Shown here: one piece after another, positions 27,113-35,440 of the stretch
How positions within the stretch are numbered: the first letter of the stretch is position 1
Layout of the letters: each line of letters opens with the position of its first letter
Source of the DNA: CAYHCE01 sp964355015
Lineage (GTDB): Bacteria > Cyanobacteriota > Cyanobacteriia > PCC-6307 > Cyanobiaceae
Length of the DNA: 64,000 nt
Reading direction: 5' to 3'
Assembly: GCA_964355015.1 (NCBI GenBank)
Contig: CAYHCE010000016.1
Coordinates: 1 to 64,000 of the forward strand
Position numbers and translations under genes: made by a program
The notes under the pieces: generated by a model
Told to the model about the DNA's origin: nothing
What the model saw: only the letters and a program-made list of their open reading frames with translations
Database searches by the model: none

Positions 27113-28251
27113 GGCGCTCCCTGCATTCTCTCGATGATGCTGCGGATCGTGGATTCCTGGGCCTCGATACTCTCGGTCAGCCTGAACTGAACCAGGGCCC
27201 GATCCAGATTGTGGGCCGGGTAGCGGGTCTTGAAGTAGGGGCTGCCGGCCAGGTGGTCGGTGAAGAAGCGCAGGCCCAGTTCGAAGGCGATCAGCCGGAT
27301 CGCTACGTAGATGTGGTGGTAGTCGGCGTCAGTGAGGAAGGCACGGGCCACGGAGCCGTAGCCCCGCAGAATCGCCTCGCAGCAATCCGTGTCGAAGCGG
27401 ACCGCCTGCCAGTCAGGGGTGTCCTCGCCGAGGGGATTGCAGCCCGAGCGCAGGCAGTCGCCGATGTCGTACTGCACGAGTCCGGGCTTGACCGTATCCA
27501 GATCCACCAGGCCGATGGCCTGGTTCGTGTGGACATCCATCATCACGTTGTTGATCTTCGGATCACCGTGAATCGGTCTCAGCTGCAATCTGCCGGCGGC
27601 CCTGGCATCCTCCAGCACGGAGGCCAGGCCACAGCGGGCCTGCACGAACTCCCGGCAGTAGGCAACGGTGTCGCCGGCAGGGAGCGGATGGGTGTCGAGC
27701 ACACGCCGGTAGTGCGCGAGGTACCCGGGGGTGACATGGAATCCAGCCAGGGTATCGGCCAGCTCCGATACGGGCAGATCGCTGATCAGGGTGTGGAACA
27801 TCCCCAGTCCGTAGCCCACTTCACGGGCCTGGGCGAGGTTAGTGATGGTGTCGAAGGACCGGGACGCCTCGATGAAGCTGATCACGCGCCAGAAGGCGCC
27901 ATCGATCTCGACCCAGTGGTTCGGTGAGTCCCGTGCCGGATAGGGGCGCGGCACCTCCCAGCGGCGCGAGGCCAGGGCCGGACAACCCTGCCGCAAGCGA
28001 CGTTCCACGTGCTCGCTGAATACGAGCAGATTGCCCATCACCAGCTCAGGGTGGCGGAACACCTGCGTGTTCAGCCGCTGCAGCACCACGGAGCCCTCCG
28101 CGCCGGCTCCGAGCCTGACCCGGTAGGTGTCGTTGACGTTGCCGTTGCCCAGGGCCTCGACCGTGGCGACAGGGCCCGGCAGCCGGAAGCGCTCGGCGAC
28201 GGGAACGAGGGACTCCCGGAACCGAGCGGTGCTGTCGGGCGCCTTCTTCAT
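27109..28251 (-). CDS. Aminoglycoside-phosphotransferase-fold small-molecule kinase
   Basis: A 380-residue soluble kinase. The Brenner-type catalytic loop is PIHGDPKINNVMM and the DFG-equivalent is GLVDLDTVKPG. The N-lobe has GNGNVNDTYRV, and IEASRSFDTI occurs mid-sequence. This subgroup resembles N-acetylhexosamine or homoserine-type kinases more than antibiotic-resistance enzymes; the substrate is inferred only in that broad sense. It is the middle gene of a three-gene minus-strand unit (88-residue protein, kinase, DOMON-like) with a 5-base gap and a 4-base overlap. Confidence 0.85.
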   Translation of the reverse strand: MKKAPDSTARFRESLVPVAERFRLPGPVATVEALGNGNVNDTYRVRLGAGAEGSVVLQRLNTQVFRHPELVMGNLLVFSEHVERRLRQGCPALASRRWEVPRPYPARDSPNHWVEIDGAFWRVISFIEASRSFDTITNLAQAREVGYGLGMFHTLISDLPVSELADTLAGFHVTPGYLAHYRRVLDTHPLPAGDTVAYCREFVQARCGLASVLEDARAAGRLQLRPIHGDPKINNVMMDVHTNQAIGLVDLDTVKPGLVQYDIGDCLRSGCNPLGEDTPDWQAVRFDTDCCEAILRGYGSVARAFLTDADYHHIYVAIRLIAFELGLRFFTDHLAGSPYFKTRYPAHNLDRALVQFRLTESIEAQESTIRSIIERMQGAP

Positions 28252-28256
28252 CCGGC

Positions 28257-28523
28257 TCAGTCCCAGTCGAAGGTGAGCATGCGGCCGCCGGGAAGACGCT
28301 GGCGCGCCTCCTCCGTGATCAGCCGCATCACCTCCAGGCTGGCAGCAGGATGGCTGCGGATCCCCTCCACGATGCGGCGGACGTCATCGGCCGTGAGTCC
28401 GACGCTGACCACGCGCTCGTGCAGACGCTGACGGAACTGCTCCAGCAGGGCCTGTTCCTCGGTGGAGAGGGGTTTGGCGCCTGGGTGGTTGATCTCCACG
28501 GCACGGATGAGCGACACGGACAT
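28257..28523 (-). CDS. Small protein of unknown function
   Basis: An 88-residue, mostly helical protein (LSTEEQALLEQFRQRLHERV, LTADDVRRIVEGIRSHPAAS, LEVMRLITEEARQRL) ending in LTFDWD. I do not recognise a family. It is the first gene of the unit with the APH-fold kinase, 5 bases upstream of it, which supports it being a real gene. Confidence 0.6.
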   Translation of the reverse strand: MSVSLIRAVEINHPGAKPLSTEEQALLEQFRQRLHERVVSVGLTADDVRRIVEGIRSHPAASLEVMRLITEEARQRLPGGRMLTFDWD

Positions 28524-28573
28524 CCCCAGGATGGGTCACCCCATCGAGGCAGGCCAGCCGGGGCGGGAGGGGG

Positions 28574-29557
28574 TCAGCTCACGCTCACCTTCACGACCTG
28601 GCCCCCGAGGCGCTGGACACGCTGAAGCGCCTCGTTCATGCGGGTGTAGGGAACCCGCAACACGACGCTGCCGCTGCGCACCACGGCGTTGTGCGCCAGA
28701 CCCGTGACGGCGAGGGTGACGATGCGGCCACTGCCGGCTGCGGTGCTGCGGCTGCCGGCGGACACCAGCAGGCCCTCGAGGCGATGGGCCTGGGCGGGAC
28801 CGGCGTCGGGTCGACCATGGCGCACCTCGACACTGCCATCGGGCAGCTCCGCAGCGCTGCTGGTGGCGGCACGGAAGAACGACTCACCGATGACGACGCG
28901 GGGACGGGTGAGCGGGACGGCCACGGCCCGGTCCTGGTGAAGGGCTCCGCCCAGCTTGAAGCGGGTGCCGGCGGGATCCCCCTTCACCGAGGCCGCCGCG
29001 CCGCAGGCCAGCTGCATCAGCCAGGAGAACTGCTGACCCTGATGGCCGCGGGAATAATCCCAGCCATGAAGATAGGGAACCACATCGATGCCGAAGCGCT
29101 CCTGATACTCGGGGCTGTCGAGATAGGAATCAATCTCGGCGTCGTATCCCTGATCCTGGAGGATCGTGAAGTGGTGCAGCATCTCCGCTTTGTTGTGGGG
29201 AGCCCGTCCGAGCAGGTGCTTGTGGTTCAGCTCGATGAAACGATAAGGATTGCAGTTCTCGAAGAAGCGGGAGCGGTACAGGCCGCTCTTCGCCAGGGTG
29301 CGCACGAAGTCCCGCACGCTGAGGTCGCCGCCGCGAAAGAGCGACTCCGCGCCTGCAAGGCGCTCGTTCTCCATCACGTACTGCTGCCCCAGCACCTGCT
29401 GGTACACCGAGCGGATGGTCGCCTCGCGGTCCTGCGGCGAGGCTTTCGACCAGTTCTCCTTGTTGCGGTCAGCGGCGAAGCGCTCGATGCCCAGGGAAGG
29501 TGCTTGAACGAGGGTAATGGCGGGAGAGGCGACAGCGGTCAGGAAGCCACGCCACAC
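28574..29557 (-). CDS. Phycobilisome rod linker polypeptide
   Basis: A 327-residue protein with an N-terminal phycobilisome linker domain (about residues 35-185: VYQQVLGQQYVMENERL, FVRTLAKSGLYRSRFFENCNPYRFIELNHKHLLGR, YLDSPEYQERFGIDVVPYLHGWDYS). A C-terminal CpcD-like capping domain follows (about 275-327, RIVTLAVTGLAHN, LRVPYTRMNEALQRVQRLGG). It links phycobiliprotein hexamers in antenna rods. No phycobiliprotein genes are adjacent. The start is a GTG at 29557, and the first 15 residues are unusual for the family. CpcC- and CpeC-type linkers cannot be told apart here. Confidence 0.9.
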   Translation of the reverse strand: MWRGFLTAVASPAITLVQAPSLGIERFAADRNKENWSKASPQDREATIRSVYQQVLGQQYVMENERLAGAESLFRGGDLSVRDFVRTLAKSGLYRSRFFENCNPYRFIELNHKHLLGRAPHNKAEMLHHFTILQDQGYDAEIDSYLDSPEYQERFGIDVVPYLHGWDYSRGHQGQQFSWLMQLACGAAASVKGDPAGTRFKLGGALHQDRAVAVPLTRPRVVIGESFFRAATSSAAELPDGSVEVRHGRPDAGPAQAHRLEGLLVSAGSRSTAAGSGRIVTLAVTGLAHNAVVRSGSVVLRVPYTRMNEALQRVQRLGGQVVKVSVS

Positions 29558-29728
29558 GAGTCAAGGACAGACGGCGTCGGGAGGGACGTCGAAGCCGTCG
29601 AGATGACGTACTCGGGGCAGTAACTTCGCGGCACTATTCTTGCGGCGAAGAATGAAATGATCGCCGGATCGTTACAGCGCTCAAGAACACATTTCTTCAT
29701 AAATGGAAATCGATCCGGCCCTGTACGC

Positions 29729-30754
29729 TCAGCCCCCCGCCGCGCTCGCCGGAGGGGCACTGGCCGGAGGAGCGCTGGCCGGAACCTGGCGCAGATAGGC
29801 GGCCACCGGGATGGGTCGGCTCTGGTCGTAGCCGACCGGCAACCAGAGGTCGCCGGCTGCGGTGGCGACGTGGATCTCCCAGTTGTACAGGCCTGTGTAG
29901 GCCGCAGGATCTGCTTCGAGCAGGGCGGCATAGGCGAGAACGGCCCGCACGTAGTGGTGGCTGTTGTTGTAGCCCCAGAGGGCTCGGCGGATGTCCTTCA
30001 GACCGCCGCGCCGTACCAGGTACCGGGCAGCCGCCTGGATCGCGTCGTGGGGATCGCGGATGTCCCCCTTGCCGATGCCGGGCTCGGCCCAGGTACTGGG
30101 CAGGAACTGCATCGGCCCGTGGGCATCGGCCACGGAGACGCCATCGATGCGCCCCATTCCGGTTTCGACCAGGTTGACGGCGGCCAGCACCTGCCAGCCG
30201 ATGCCCGTGGCCGCCTCCGCTTCGCGGTAATAGCGCAGCAGATCGGCGGCAGGTTCCGGCGGAATGATCCGCCAGGCCGGCAGCAGCGCCGAACGCCTGC
30301 CAGGGTGCATGGCCACGAATTCCCGACGGGCCGTGAGATGCAGGTCGAAGGCGGGACGCCAGCGCTCCGGGAGGTCGCGGCGCACCCGTTCAGCGAGGGC
30401 CGGCTGGCGGGAGAGCACCCTGTAGATCACCTGCTGCTGATGGCCGAGTTCGGGGAGATCGTCCGCGGCGGTGTCCGGAACGCGCAGGGCCTGCTCCAGG
30501 GCGGCGAGCAGGGCCGCCAGCTCGCCAGGCTCTGAGGGCAGCAACGGATAGTGGCGCCCATCGCCGGCGCGGGGCAGGGCGGGATCGGTGGGCAGGCGAA
30601 GGTCGGGCGATGCGGCGGCCTTGGCCTCGACCTTGGCCTCGGCCCGGGCCGCCCCCGGCGGCTGCGGGCGCAGGGCCAGCAGCGGACCGAGCAGCAGCGA
30701 GGCGCAGCCGAGACCGACCAGGAGCTGACGAGCGGGACGCTGGAGCATCGGCAC
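29729..30754 (-). CDS. Soluble lytic murein transglycosylase (SLT domain)
   Basis: A 341-residue exported protein: a basic start, hydrophobic segment LLVGLGCASLLLGPLLAL, Ala-rich linker, then an SLT-type lysozyme-like domain. The domain has the catalytic Glu in LAAVNLVETGMGRI, the family motif GPMQFLPSTW, AIQAAARYLVRRGG and ALWGYNNSHHYVRAVLAYA. It should cleave peptidoglycan glycan strands in the periplasm. The C-terminus ends in a short PASAPPAS repeat. It is divergent from the DUF1400-type gene (108-base gap). Confidence 0.9.
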   Translation of the reverse strand: MPMLQRPARQLLVGLGCASLLLGPLLALRPQPPGAARAEAKVEAKAAASPDLRLPTDPALPRAGDGRHYPLLPSEPGELAALLAALEQALRVPDTAADDLPELGHQQQVIYRVLSRQPALAERVRRDLPERWRPAFDLHLTARREFVAMHPGRRSALLPAWRIIPPEPAADLLRYYREAEAATGIGWQVLAAVNLVETGMGRIDGVSVADAHGPMQFLPSTWAEPGIGKGDIRDPHDAIQAAARYLVRRGGLKDIRRALWGYNNSHHYVRAVLAYAALLEADPAAYTGLYNWEIHVATAAGDLWLPVGYDQSRPIPVAAYLRQVPASAPPASAPPASAAGG

Positions 30755-30862
30755 TTCCCGGTGGGCGCAGCTGGAGCGACCCTATCGAGCCCGCTGCCGA
30801 CCGGCCCTGCACGGACGAAAAGGTCTGCCCCCGTAGGCTGAAGTCAACTCCAGGATGCCGCC

Positions 30863-31447
30863 ATGCACCACCTCCGTGCCCTCAGCGGAACAATCCTGGG
30901 CCTGGGCCTGAGCCTGCTGCCCGCCCCGGCCCGGGCCGCCGAGCAGGTGGTGTTCGTGAGCGGCGCCTTCCGCCGCTCGATTCCCGTGGCCGACCTCGAG
31001 CATCTGGCCAGGACCGGTGAGGCCAGAGGCCTGCTGGGGGATCTGATCCGGCTGAGCAGGCAGAAACCGCAGGCCGTGGCCGATCTGCTCAACCGGGAGG
31101 TCAGCCTGCCGCTGGTGCTGACCAGCCGCCTGCTCGGTACCCGGATCGGGGAATCGGCCCTGCAGCGTCTGGCTCGCATCCTCTATCCCCTCAACGCCCC
31201 TTCGATGGGGGTACCGGCGATCCGTGGCGCCACGATCCTCGGACTGAACGCCGGCAACGGCCGGCTCTCGCCGGTGGGGTTCCTCAGGGCCTATCCCAAT
31301 GATGATCTGGCCGTGAATCTGCCGGCCCTGCGGTCGGCCCTGGACCGGGTGAACGCCATGGCCGGCGTGGTGCGCACCTTCCTGGAAACCGACCTGGGCT
31401 CCAATCTCGGCCGCGAGGAAGGCGGCACCCCTCCGGGTTCCCCCTGA
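30863..31447 (+). CDS. DUF1400-type exported protein
   Basis: A 194-residue protein with a signal peptide (ALSGTILGLGLSLLPAPARA). The cyanobacterial DUF1400 pattern follows: VFVSGAFRRSIPVADLEHLARTGEARG, LLNREVSLPL, GESALQRLARILYP, VPAIRGATILG. In larger proteins DUF1400 is fused to an alpha/beta hydrolase; here only the DUF1400 part is present. The function is unknown. It is convergent with the ABC-2 exporter operon (19-base gap). Confidence 0.82.
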   Translation: MHHLRALSGTILGLGLSLLPAPARAAEQVVFVSGAFRRSIPVADLEHLARTGEARGLLGDLIRLSRQKPQAVADLLNREVSLPLVLTSRLLGTRIGESALQRLARILYPLNAPSMGVPAIRGATILGLNAGNGRLSPVGFLRAYPNDDLAVNLPALRSALDRVNAMAGVVRTFLETDLGSNLGREEGGTPPGSP

Positions 31448-31466
31448 GTCCCTCGGCCACGGCAGC

Positions 31467-32255
31467 TCAGCTGGAAGCCGAGGTGTAGTGGCGCAGGGCG
31501 AACTGCCAGAACCTGCGGCTCAGCAGCACGGAGAGAGTCGCCACCCCCAGGCTCGCCAGCAGCCAGCCGTTCGAGGCCCGGCCCAGGATCGCCTCGGCAG
31601 GCACGGTGGTGAGGAAGGCCACCGGCAGCACGAAGGTGAAGACGACTCGCAGACCGGCGGGGTAGGCACTGATCGGGTAGCGCCCGGCCACCAGCACGGC
31701 ACGCAGCACCTCGGTGGCGTTCCATACCTTCACGAACCAGATGCTGGTGGCGGCGAGCACGAACCAGAGGCTGTACAGGATCAGGCCGCTGGCCAGCAGG
31801 AGCAGCGCGGCGGCCAGCAGCTGCTGTGGATCGGTCGTGGCCCCTGCCCGGGGGGCGGAGAAGCCGATCAGGCCGAACCCCAGGGCGATGCCCGGCAGCC
31901 CCCAGGGGGAAAAGCGACGGGCCGAGAGCCAGAACTGGCTGTCGATCGGCTTGAGCAGCACGAAGTCGAGGGTTCCGGTCTGCACGTGGGTGACGATCGT
32001 GCTGAGGTTCGGCTGCAGCAGGGTGTTGGTGAGGCCGTCGAGCAGGGTGTAGACGCCCAGCACCACCAGCGCCGCCTCCCAGCTCCAGCCTCCCAGGCTG
32101 CGACCGGGGCCGTAGAACAGCGAGAGCACGAAGAGGCTGCCGGCCAGGTTGCCCACCGCCGCGACCAGCTCGATGAGGGCGTTGACCGGATACTCCAGCT
32201 CGGCCGCCAGGGACGTCGCCCAGAAGCGGCGCAGGGTGAGGAGATAGCGACGCAT
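31467..32255 (-). CDS. ABC-2-type exporter permease, second subunit
   Basis: A 262-residue membrane protein with about six hydrophobic helices, typical of ABC-2 (DUF990-like) permeases: YPVNALIELVAAVGNLAGSLFVL, SWEAALVVLGVYTLLDG, TIVTHVQTGTLDFVLLKPID. The substrate is unknown. It overlaps the first permease by one base (TGATG), and together with the ATPase forms a complete three-gene exporter. Confidence 0.88.
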   Translation of the reverse strand: MRRYLLTLRRFWATSLAAELEYPVNALIELVAAVGNLAGSLFVLSLFYGPGRSLGGWSWEAALVVLGVYTLLDGLTNTLLQPNLSTIVTHVQTGTLDFVLLKPIDSQFWLSARRFSPWGLPGIALGFGLIGFSAPRAGATTDPQQLLAAALLLLASGLILYSLWFVLAATSIWFVKVWNATEVLRAVLVAGRYPISAYPAGLRVVFTFVLPVAFLTTVPAEAILGRASNGWLLASLGVATLSVLLSRRFWQFALRHYTSASS

Positions 32256-33043
32256 CAGGCCCCCATCGCCGAGTATCTGCGGATGCCGGCGCGCCAGAGC
32301 CAGAGGGTGAGCGGCAGCAGCAGCGCCACCCAGCCGGCCAGGGCCGCGAAGCCTCTGGCCACGTTCACATCGGCGCCCGAGAGCAGGCTGGCCGGAAACC
32401 AGACCGTGTAGGGGAAGGGTGTCCAGAGGGCGAAGGCCCGCACGCCCGGGGGGAAGGCTTCGAGCGGGGCCACCAGGCCGGAAAGGAACAGGAAGGGGAG
32501 GAGCAGCAGCCGATCGAGGGCGCTGGCCCGCTCACTCCAGAAGCAGAGCATCGCGATCACGGTCTGCAGCAGGAAGCGCAGGGCGAAGGCCAGGTTGGTG
32601 GCGAACAGCGCCAGCAGGGCAGCGCCGGGCGAGGGCAGCCAGGCGAGGCTGGGCTGCAGCAGGAACACCACCGCCAGAATCGCCAGCACGAACGGCAGGC
32701 GGGTGACCTGCTCGGCCAGGTGGGCGGCCAGGTAGCGCCACAGCGGCTGCAGCGGCTGCAGCAGGTAGGGCGAGAGGCGGCCCTGGAGCGCATCCTCCTC
32801 GAAGGCGTTGATCATCCATACCACCGTGAACTGACGCACCACGAAGGCGGACAGGAAGTAGCGGGCCAGCTGCCCCGGGCCGAAGCCGAGTGCGGCAGCG
32901 GCACCAGAGCCGCTCCAGACGCCCAGCATGATCAGCGGCAGCAAGCCGGCGAGCGCCCAGAGCGCGATCTCGGCGCGGTACTCAAGCATGACGGCGTACT
33001 GCGTGCTGAGCAGCACGCGGGCGAGACGGAAGGCCCGTCTCAT
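32255..33043 (-). CDS. ABC-2-type exporter permease, first subunit
   Basis: A 262-residue membrane protein with about six helices. The ABC-2 signature loop is INAFEEDALQGRLSPYLLQPLQPLWRYLAAH, equivalent to IVTHVQTGTLDFVLLKPID in its paralogous partner. The chosen start (33043) overlaps the ATPase gene by 4 bases; a longer frame upstream runs inside the ATPase gene. It is probably a heterodimer partner of the downstream permease. Confidence 0.88.
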   Translation of the reverse strand: MRRAFRLARVLLSTQYAVMLEYRAEIALWALAGLLPLIMLGVWSGSGAAAALGFGPGQLARYFLSAFVVRQFTVVWMINAFEEDALQGRLSPYLLQPLQPLWRYLAAHLAEQVTRLPFVLAILAVVFLLQPSLAWLPSPGAALLALFATNLAFALRFLLQTVIAMLCFWSERASALDRLLLLPFLFLSGLVAPLEAFPPGVRAFALWTPFPYTVWFPASLLSGADVNVARGFAALAGWVALLLPLTLWLWRAGIRRYSAMGA

Positions 33044-34023
33044 GCCACCGCCCCATGCCGGAACAGCTGCCCGATCAGCTCCTCGATCGGCGGGTCGCTC
33101 ACCTCCAGATCCAGCACGGGAAAGGCCGCCAGCAGGCGGCTGACGCAGTCGGTGAGGCGCTCGCGCGGCACCAGCAGACACACCTGCAGCCCCTGATGGG
33201 ATTCGAGCTCGCCATAGCTGGCGAAGGCCTCGGGCGGATACGGCTGCCTGAGCTGGAGCCGCACCTGGCGGCAGGGGGCCAGCCGGGCCGTGAGGCCGTC
33301 GAGGCTGCCATCGTGGAAGAGGTGGCCGCGATGAATGAGCAGCACGCGCGGGCAGAGGGCGGTGATGTCACCCATGTAGTGACTGGTGAGCAAGACGGTG
33401 GCACCGGTGCGACGGTTGTAGTCAGCGAGGAAGGCACGGACGCGGGCCTGGGCGTTGACGTCGAGTCCGAGGGTGGGCTCGTCGAGGAACAGCACGGCGG
33501 GTCGGTGCAGCAGGGCCGCCAGCAGCTCGGCCTTCATCCGCTCACCGAGGGACAGCTTGCGGACCGGACGTGTGAGTTCATCGCCCAGTTCGAGCAGGTC
33601 GGCGAGCTCGGCGATGCGGCGGGTGGCTTCGGCGTCGCCGATGCCGTAGACGGCGGCGTTGACCCGCAGCGAGTCGAGCGGCGGCAGATCCCAGATCAGC
33701 TGCTGCTTCTGGCCCATCACCAGGGTGATCTGCCTCAGGAAGCCGGCCTGGCGGCGGGCGGGCACACAGCCGGCCACCTGCACCGAGCCGCCGGTGGGGT
33801 GGATCAGGCCGCTGAGCATCTTCAGGGTGGTGGTCTTGCCGGCGCCGTTAGGGCCGAGGAAGCCCACCATCTCGCCCGGCTCGATCGAGAAGCTCACATC
33901 GGTGACCGCCGGCACGTCGCGGCTGCGGCGGGCCACGAAGTGCCGCAGGGTGCCGATCAGGCCGGGCTGCTTATCAGCGACCCGGTAGGTCTTGCAGAGG
34001 CCATGGGTGGTGATGATCGGCAT
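33040..34023 (-). CDS. ABC-2-type exporter ATP-binding protein
   Basis: A 327-residue ATPase with Walker A GPNGAGKTTTLKML, Q-loop ITLVMGQKQQLIWDLP, signature KLSLGERMKAELLAALLH, Walker B VLFLDEPTLGLD and H-loop TSHYMGD. The approximately 90-residue C-terminal extension ends in DLEVSDPPIEELIGQLF, typical of DrrA/NatA-like exporters. The signature is LSLGE rather than LSGGQ, as in the family that pairs with DUF990-type permeases. It is first in the operon, with 4- and 1-base overlaps to the permeases. Confidence 0.93.
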   Translation of the reverse strand: MPIITTHGLCKTYRVADKQPGLIGTLRHFVARRSRDVPAVTDVSFSIEPGEMVGFLGPNGAGKTTTLKMLSGLIHPTGGSVQVAGCVPARRQAGFLRQITLVMGQKQQLIWDLPPLDSLRVNAAVYGIGDAEATRRIAELADLLELGDELTRPVRKLSLGERMKAELLAALLHRPAVLFLDEPTLGLDVNAQARVRAFLADYNRRTGATVLLTSHYMGDITALCPRVLLIHRGHLFHDGSLDGLTARLAPCRQVRLQLRQPYPPEAFASYGELESHQGLQVCLLVPRERLTDCVSRLLAAFPVLDLEVSDPPIEELIGQLFRHGAVA

Positions 34024-34184
34024 CGCCGCTCAGCCCTCACCCAGCCAGCTGAAGCGGGGCACGCGGGGCACGGCCCGAGCCGGGAACCCCAGCGGCCGCT
34101 GGAGGGTTTCGGAAGGCCTGGCGACGCCGACCACGCTGTCCTGCATGTCCTGGATGGGGCGGTAGGGGCCGGGTTGGCTGGGCA

Positions 34185-34433
34185 ATGCTGGAGAAGAGTC
34201 TCGCAGCGATGGCCATGGAAGGAGAGGACACAGTCAGTTATCGCCGTTACGCCCTCACGGTTCGGGAGCTGCCGGGGGGCTGGGGGGTGTGGATCGGCGA
34301 CCCGGCCGGGCCTGTGGCGGATGTGGTGCTGCACGAGCAGCTCGCCATCGAAGCGTGGGCAACGCCTGGGGAGGCACTCCAGGCCGCTGAGGAGTTCGTG
34401 GACGAGTTGGTGGGAGAGGAGAGCTCCTACTGA
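34185..34433 (+). CDS. Small acidic protein of unknown function
   Basis: An 82-residue protein with a strand-rich core (YRRYALTVRELPGGWGVWIGDP) and an acidic helical C-terminus (EALQAAEEFVDELVGEESS). It is possibly HicB-like in pattern, but no HicA partner is present. ATGs at 34209 and 34215 are alternative starts. It sits between the divergent ABC operon and the convergent cation transporter gene. Confidence 0.55.
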   Translation: MLEKSLAAMAMEGEDTVSYRRYALTVRELPGGWGVWIGDPAGPVADVVLHEQLAIEAWATPGEALQAAEEFVDELVGEESSY

Positions 34434-34445
34434 GAGCTGCCCGCC

Positions 34446-35354
34446 TCACTCCTCCTCCCAGCGGAAGCCCTGGTCGTCCCAGGAGACGGGATCCTCGATC
34501 GGCTCGAGGTGGGTGAAGACGTGGCTGCGGGGAAGAGCGGCGACGATCTCGCACTCGAGGCGTTCGCAGAGGTCGTGGCCCGCCTGCACCGACCAGGCGC
34601 CGGGCACCAGCACGTGGAAGGACACGAAACGACGGGAACCGGCCACGCGGGTGCGCAGGGCATGGAAGGCGATCCCCTCGCCGGAGTGGCCGGCGAGCAG
34701 GGCCTCCAGCTGAGAGAGTTCGGATTCGGAGAGGGAGCGATCGAGCAGACCCGATGCGGTTTCGCGCAGCAGGCGCCAGCCGGTGACCACGATGTTGAGC
34801 GCCACGGCGATGGCGATCAGCGGATCGAGGATCAGCAGACCGGTGAGCTTCACCAGAGCGATGCCTCCCACCACCCCGATGGACGTCCAGACGTCGGTGA
34901 GCAGGTGATGGGCGTCGGCGCGGAGGCTGATGGAGTGGAAGCGGCGGGAAGCCTTCAGCAGCACCCAGGCGACGAAACCGTTCAAGGCGGTGGCGAGCAG
35001 CGAGAGAACGAGGCCGAGGCCGAGCTGCTCGAGCGGCTGTGGCTGCAGCAGACGGCCGGCGGCCGCATAGAGGATGCCGATGGCGGCCACCACGATCAGG
35101 GCGCTTTCGAGGCCACTGGAGAAGTATTCGGCCTTGTAATGGCCGTAGCTGTGTGTCCGATCGGCGGGTTTGGCGGCGAGAGAGAGGGCCCAGAAGGCCG
35201 TGAGAGCCCCCACAAGGTTCACGCCCGATTCCATCGCATCGGAGAGCAGGCCCACCGAACCGGTGAGGCGCCAGGCCGCCGCCTTCAGAACGATGGTGAC
35301 GACCGCCGCCGCCACCGAGAGCAGGGTGTACGTACGGGCTGACGCGAAAGCCAT
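34446..35354 (-). CDS. Cation diffusion facilitator transporter
   Basis: A 302-residue six-helix divalent metal antiporter. The first metal site is in LLSDAMESGVNL with HSYGHYKAEYFSSGLE, and the second in RADAHHLLTDVWTSIGVV. A C-terminal cytoplasmic metallochaperone-like domain (SGEGIAFHALRTRVAG, FHVLVPGAWSVQAGHDL) follows. HxxxD replacing the usual DxxxD at the first half-site cannot be judged confidently by eye, so metal specificity (Zn, Fe or Mn) is left open. It is divergent from the GH-like gene with 86 bases between the starts. Confidence 0.92.
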   Translation of the reverse strand: MAFASARTYTLLSVAAAVVTIVLKAAAWRLTGSVGLLSDAMESGVNLVGALTAFWALSLAAKPADRTHSYGHYKAEYFSSGLESALIVVAAIGILYAAAGRLLQPQPLEQLGLGLVLSLLATALNGFVAWVLLKASRRFHSISLRADAHHLLTDVWTSIGVVGGIALVKLTGLLILDPLIAIAVALNIVVTGWRLLRETASGLLDRSLSESELSQLEALLAGHSGEGIAFHALRTRVAGSRRFVSFHVLVPGAWSVQAGHDLCERLECEIVAALPRSHVFTHLEPIEDPVSWDDQGFRWEEE

Positions 35355-35440
35355 GGTCCGGATCGACCAGAGGCAATCTAGGCGCACAGGCCGGGCCGGC
35401 ACCCCATAGCATTCGATGGCGCTGGTGCCGAGCACTGCTG

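Noticed and set aside
34030..34146. A 38-codon minus-strand ORF (MQDSVVGVARPSETLQRPLG...) just upstream of the ABC exporter ATPase.
   Set aside because: It is Pro/Arg-rich, with no ribosome site and no family recognised. It is possibly a small leader gene, but unsupported.
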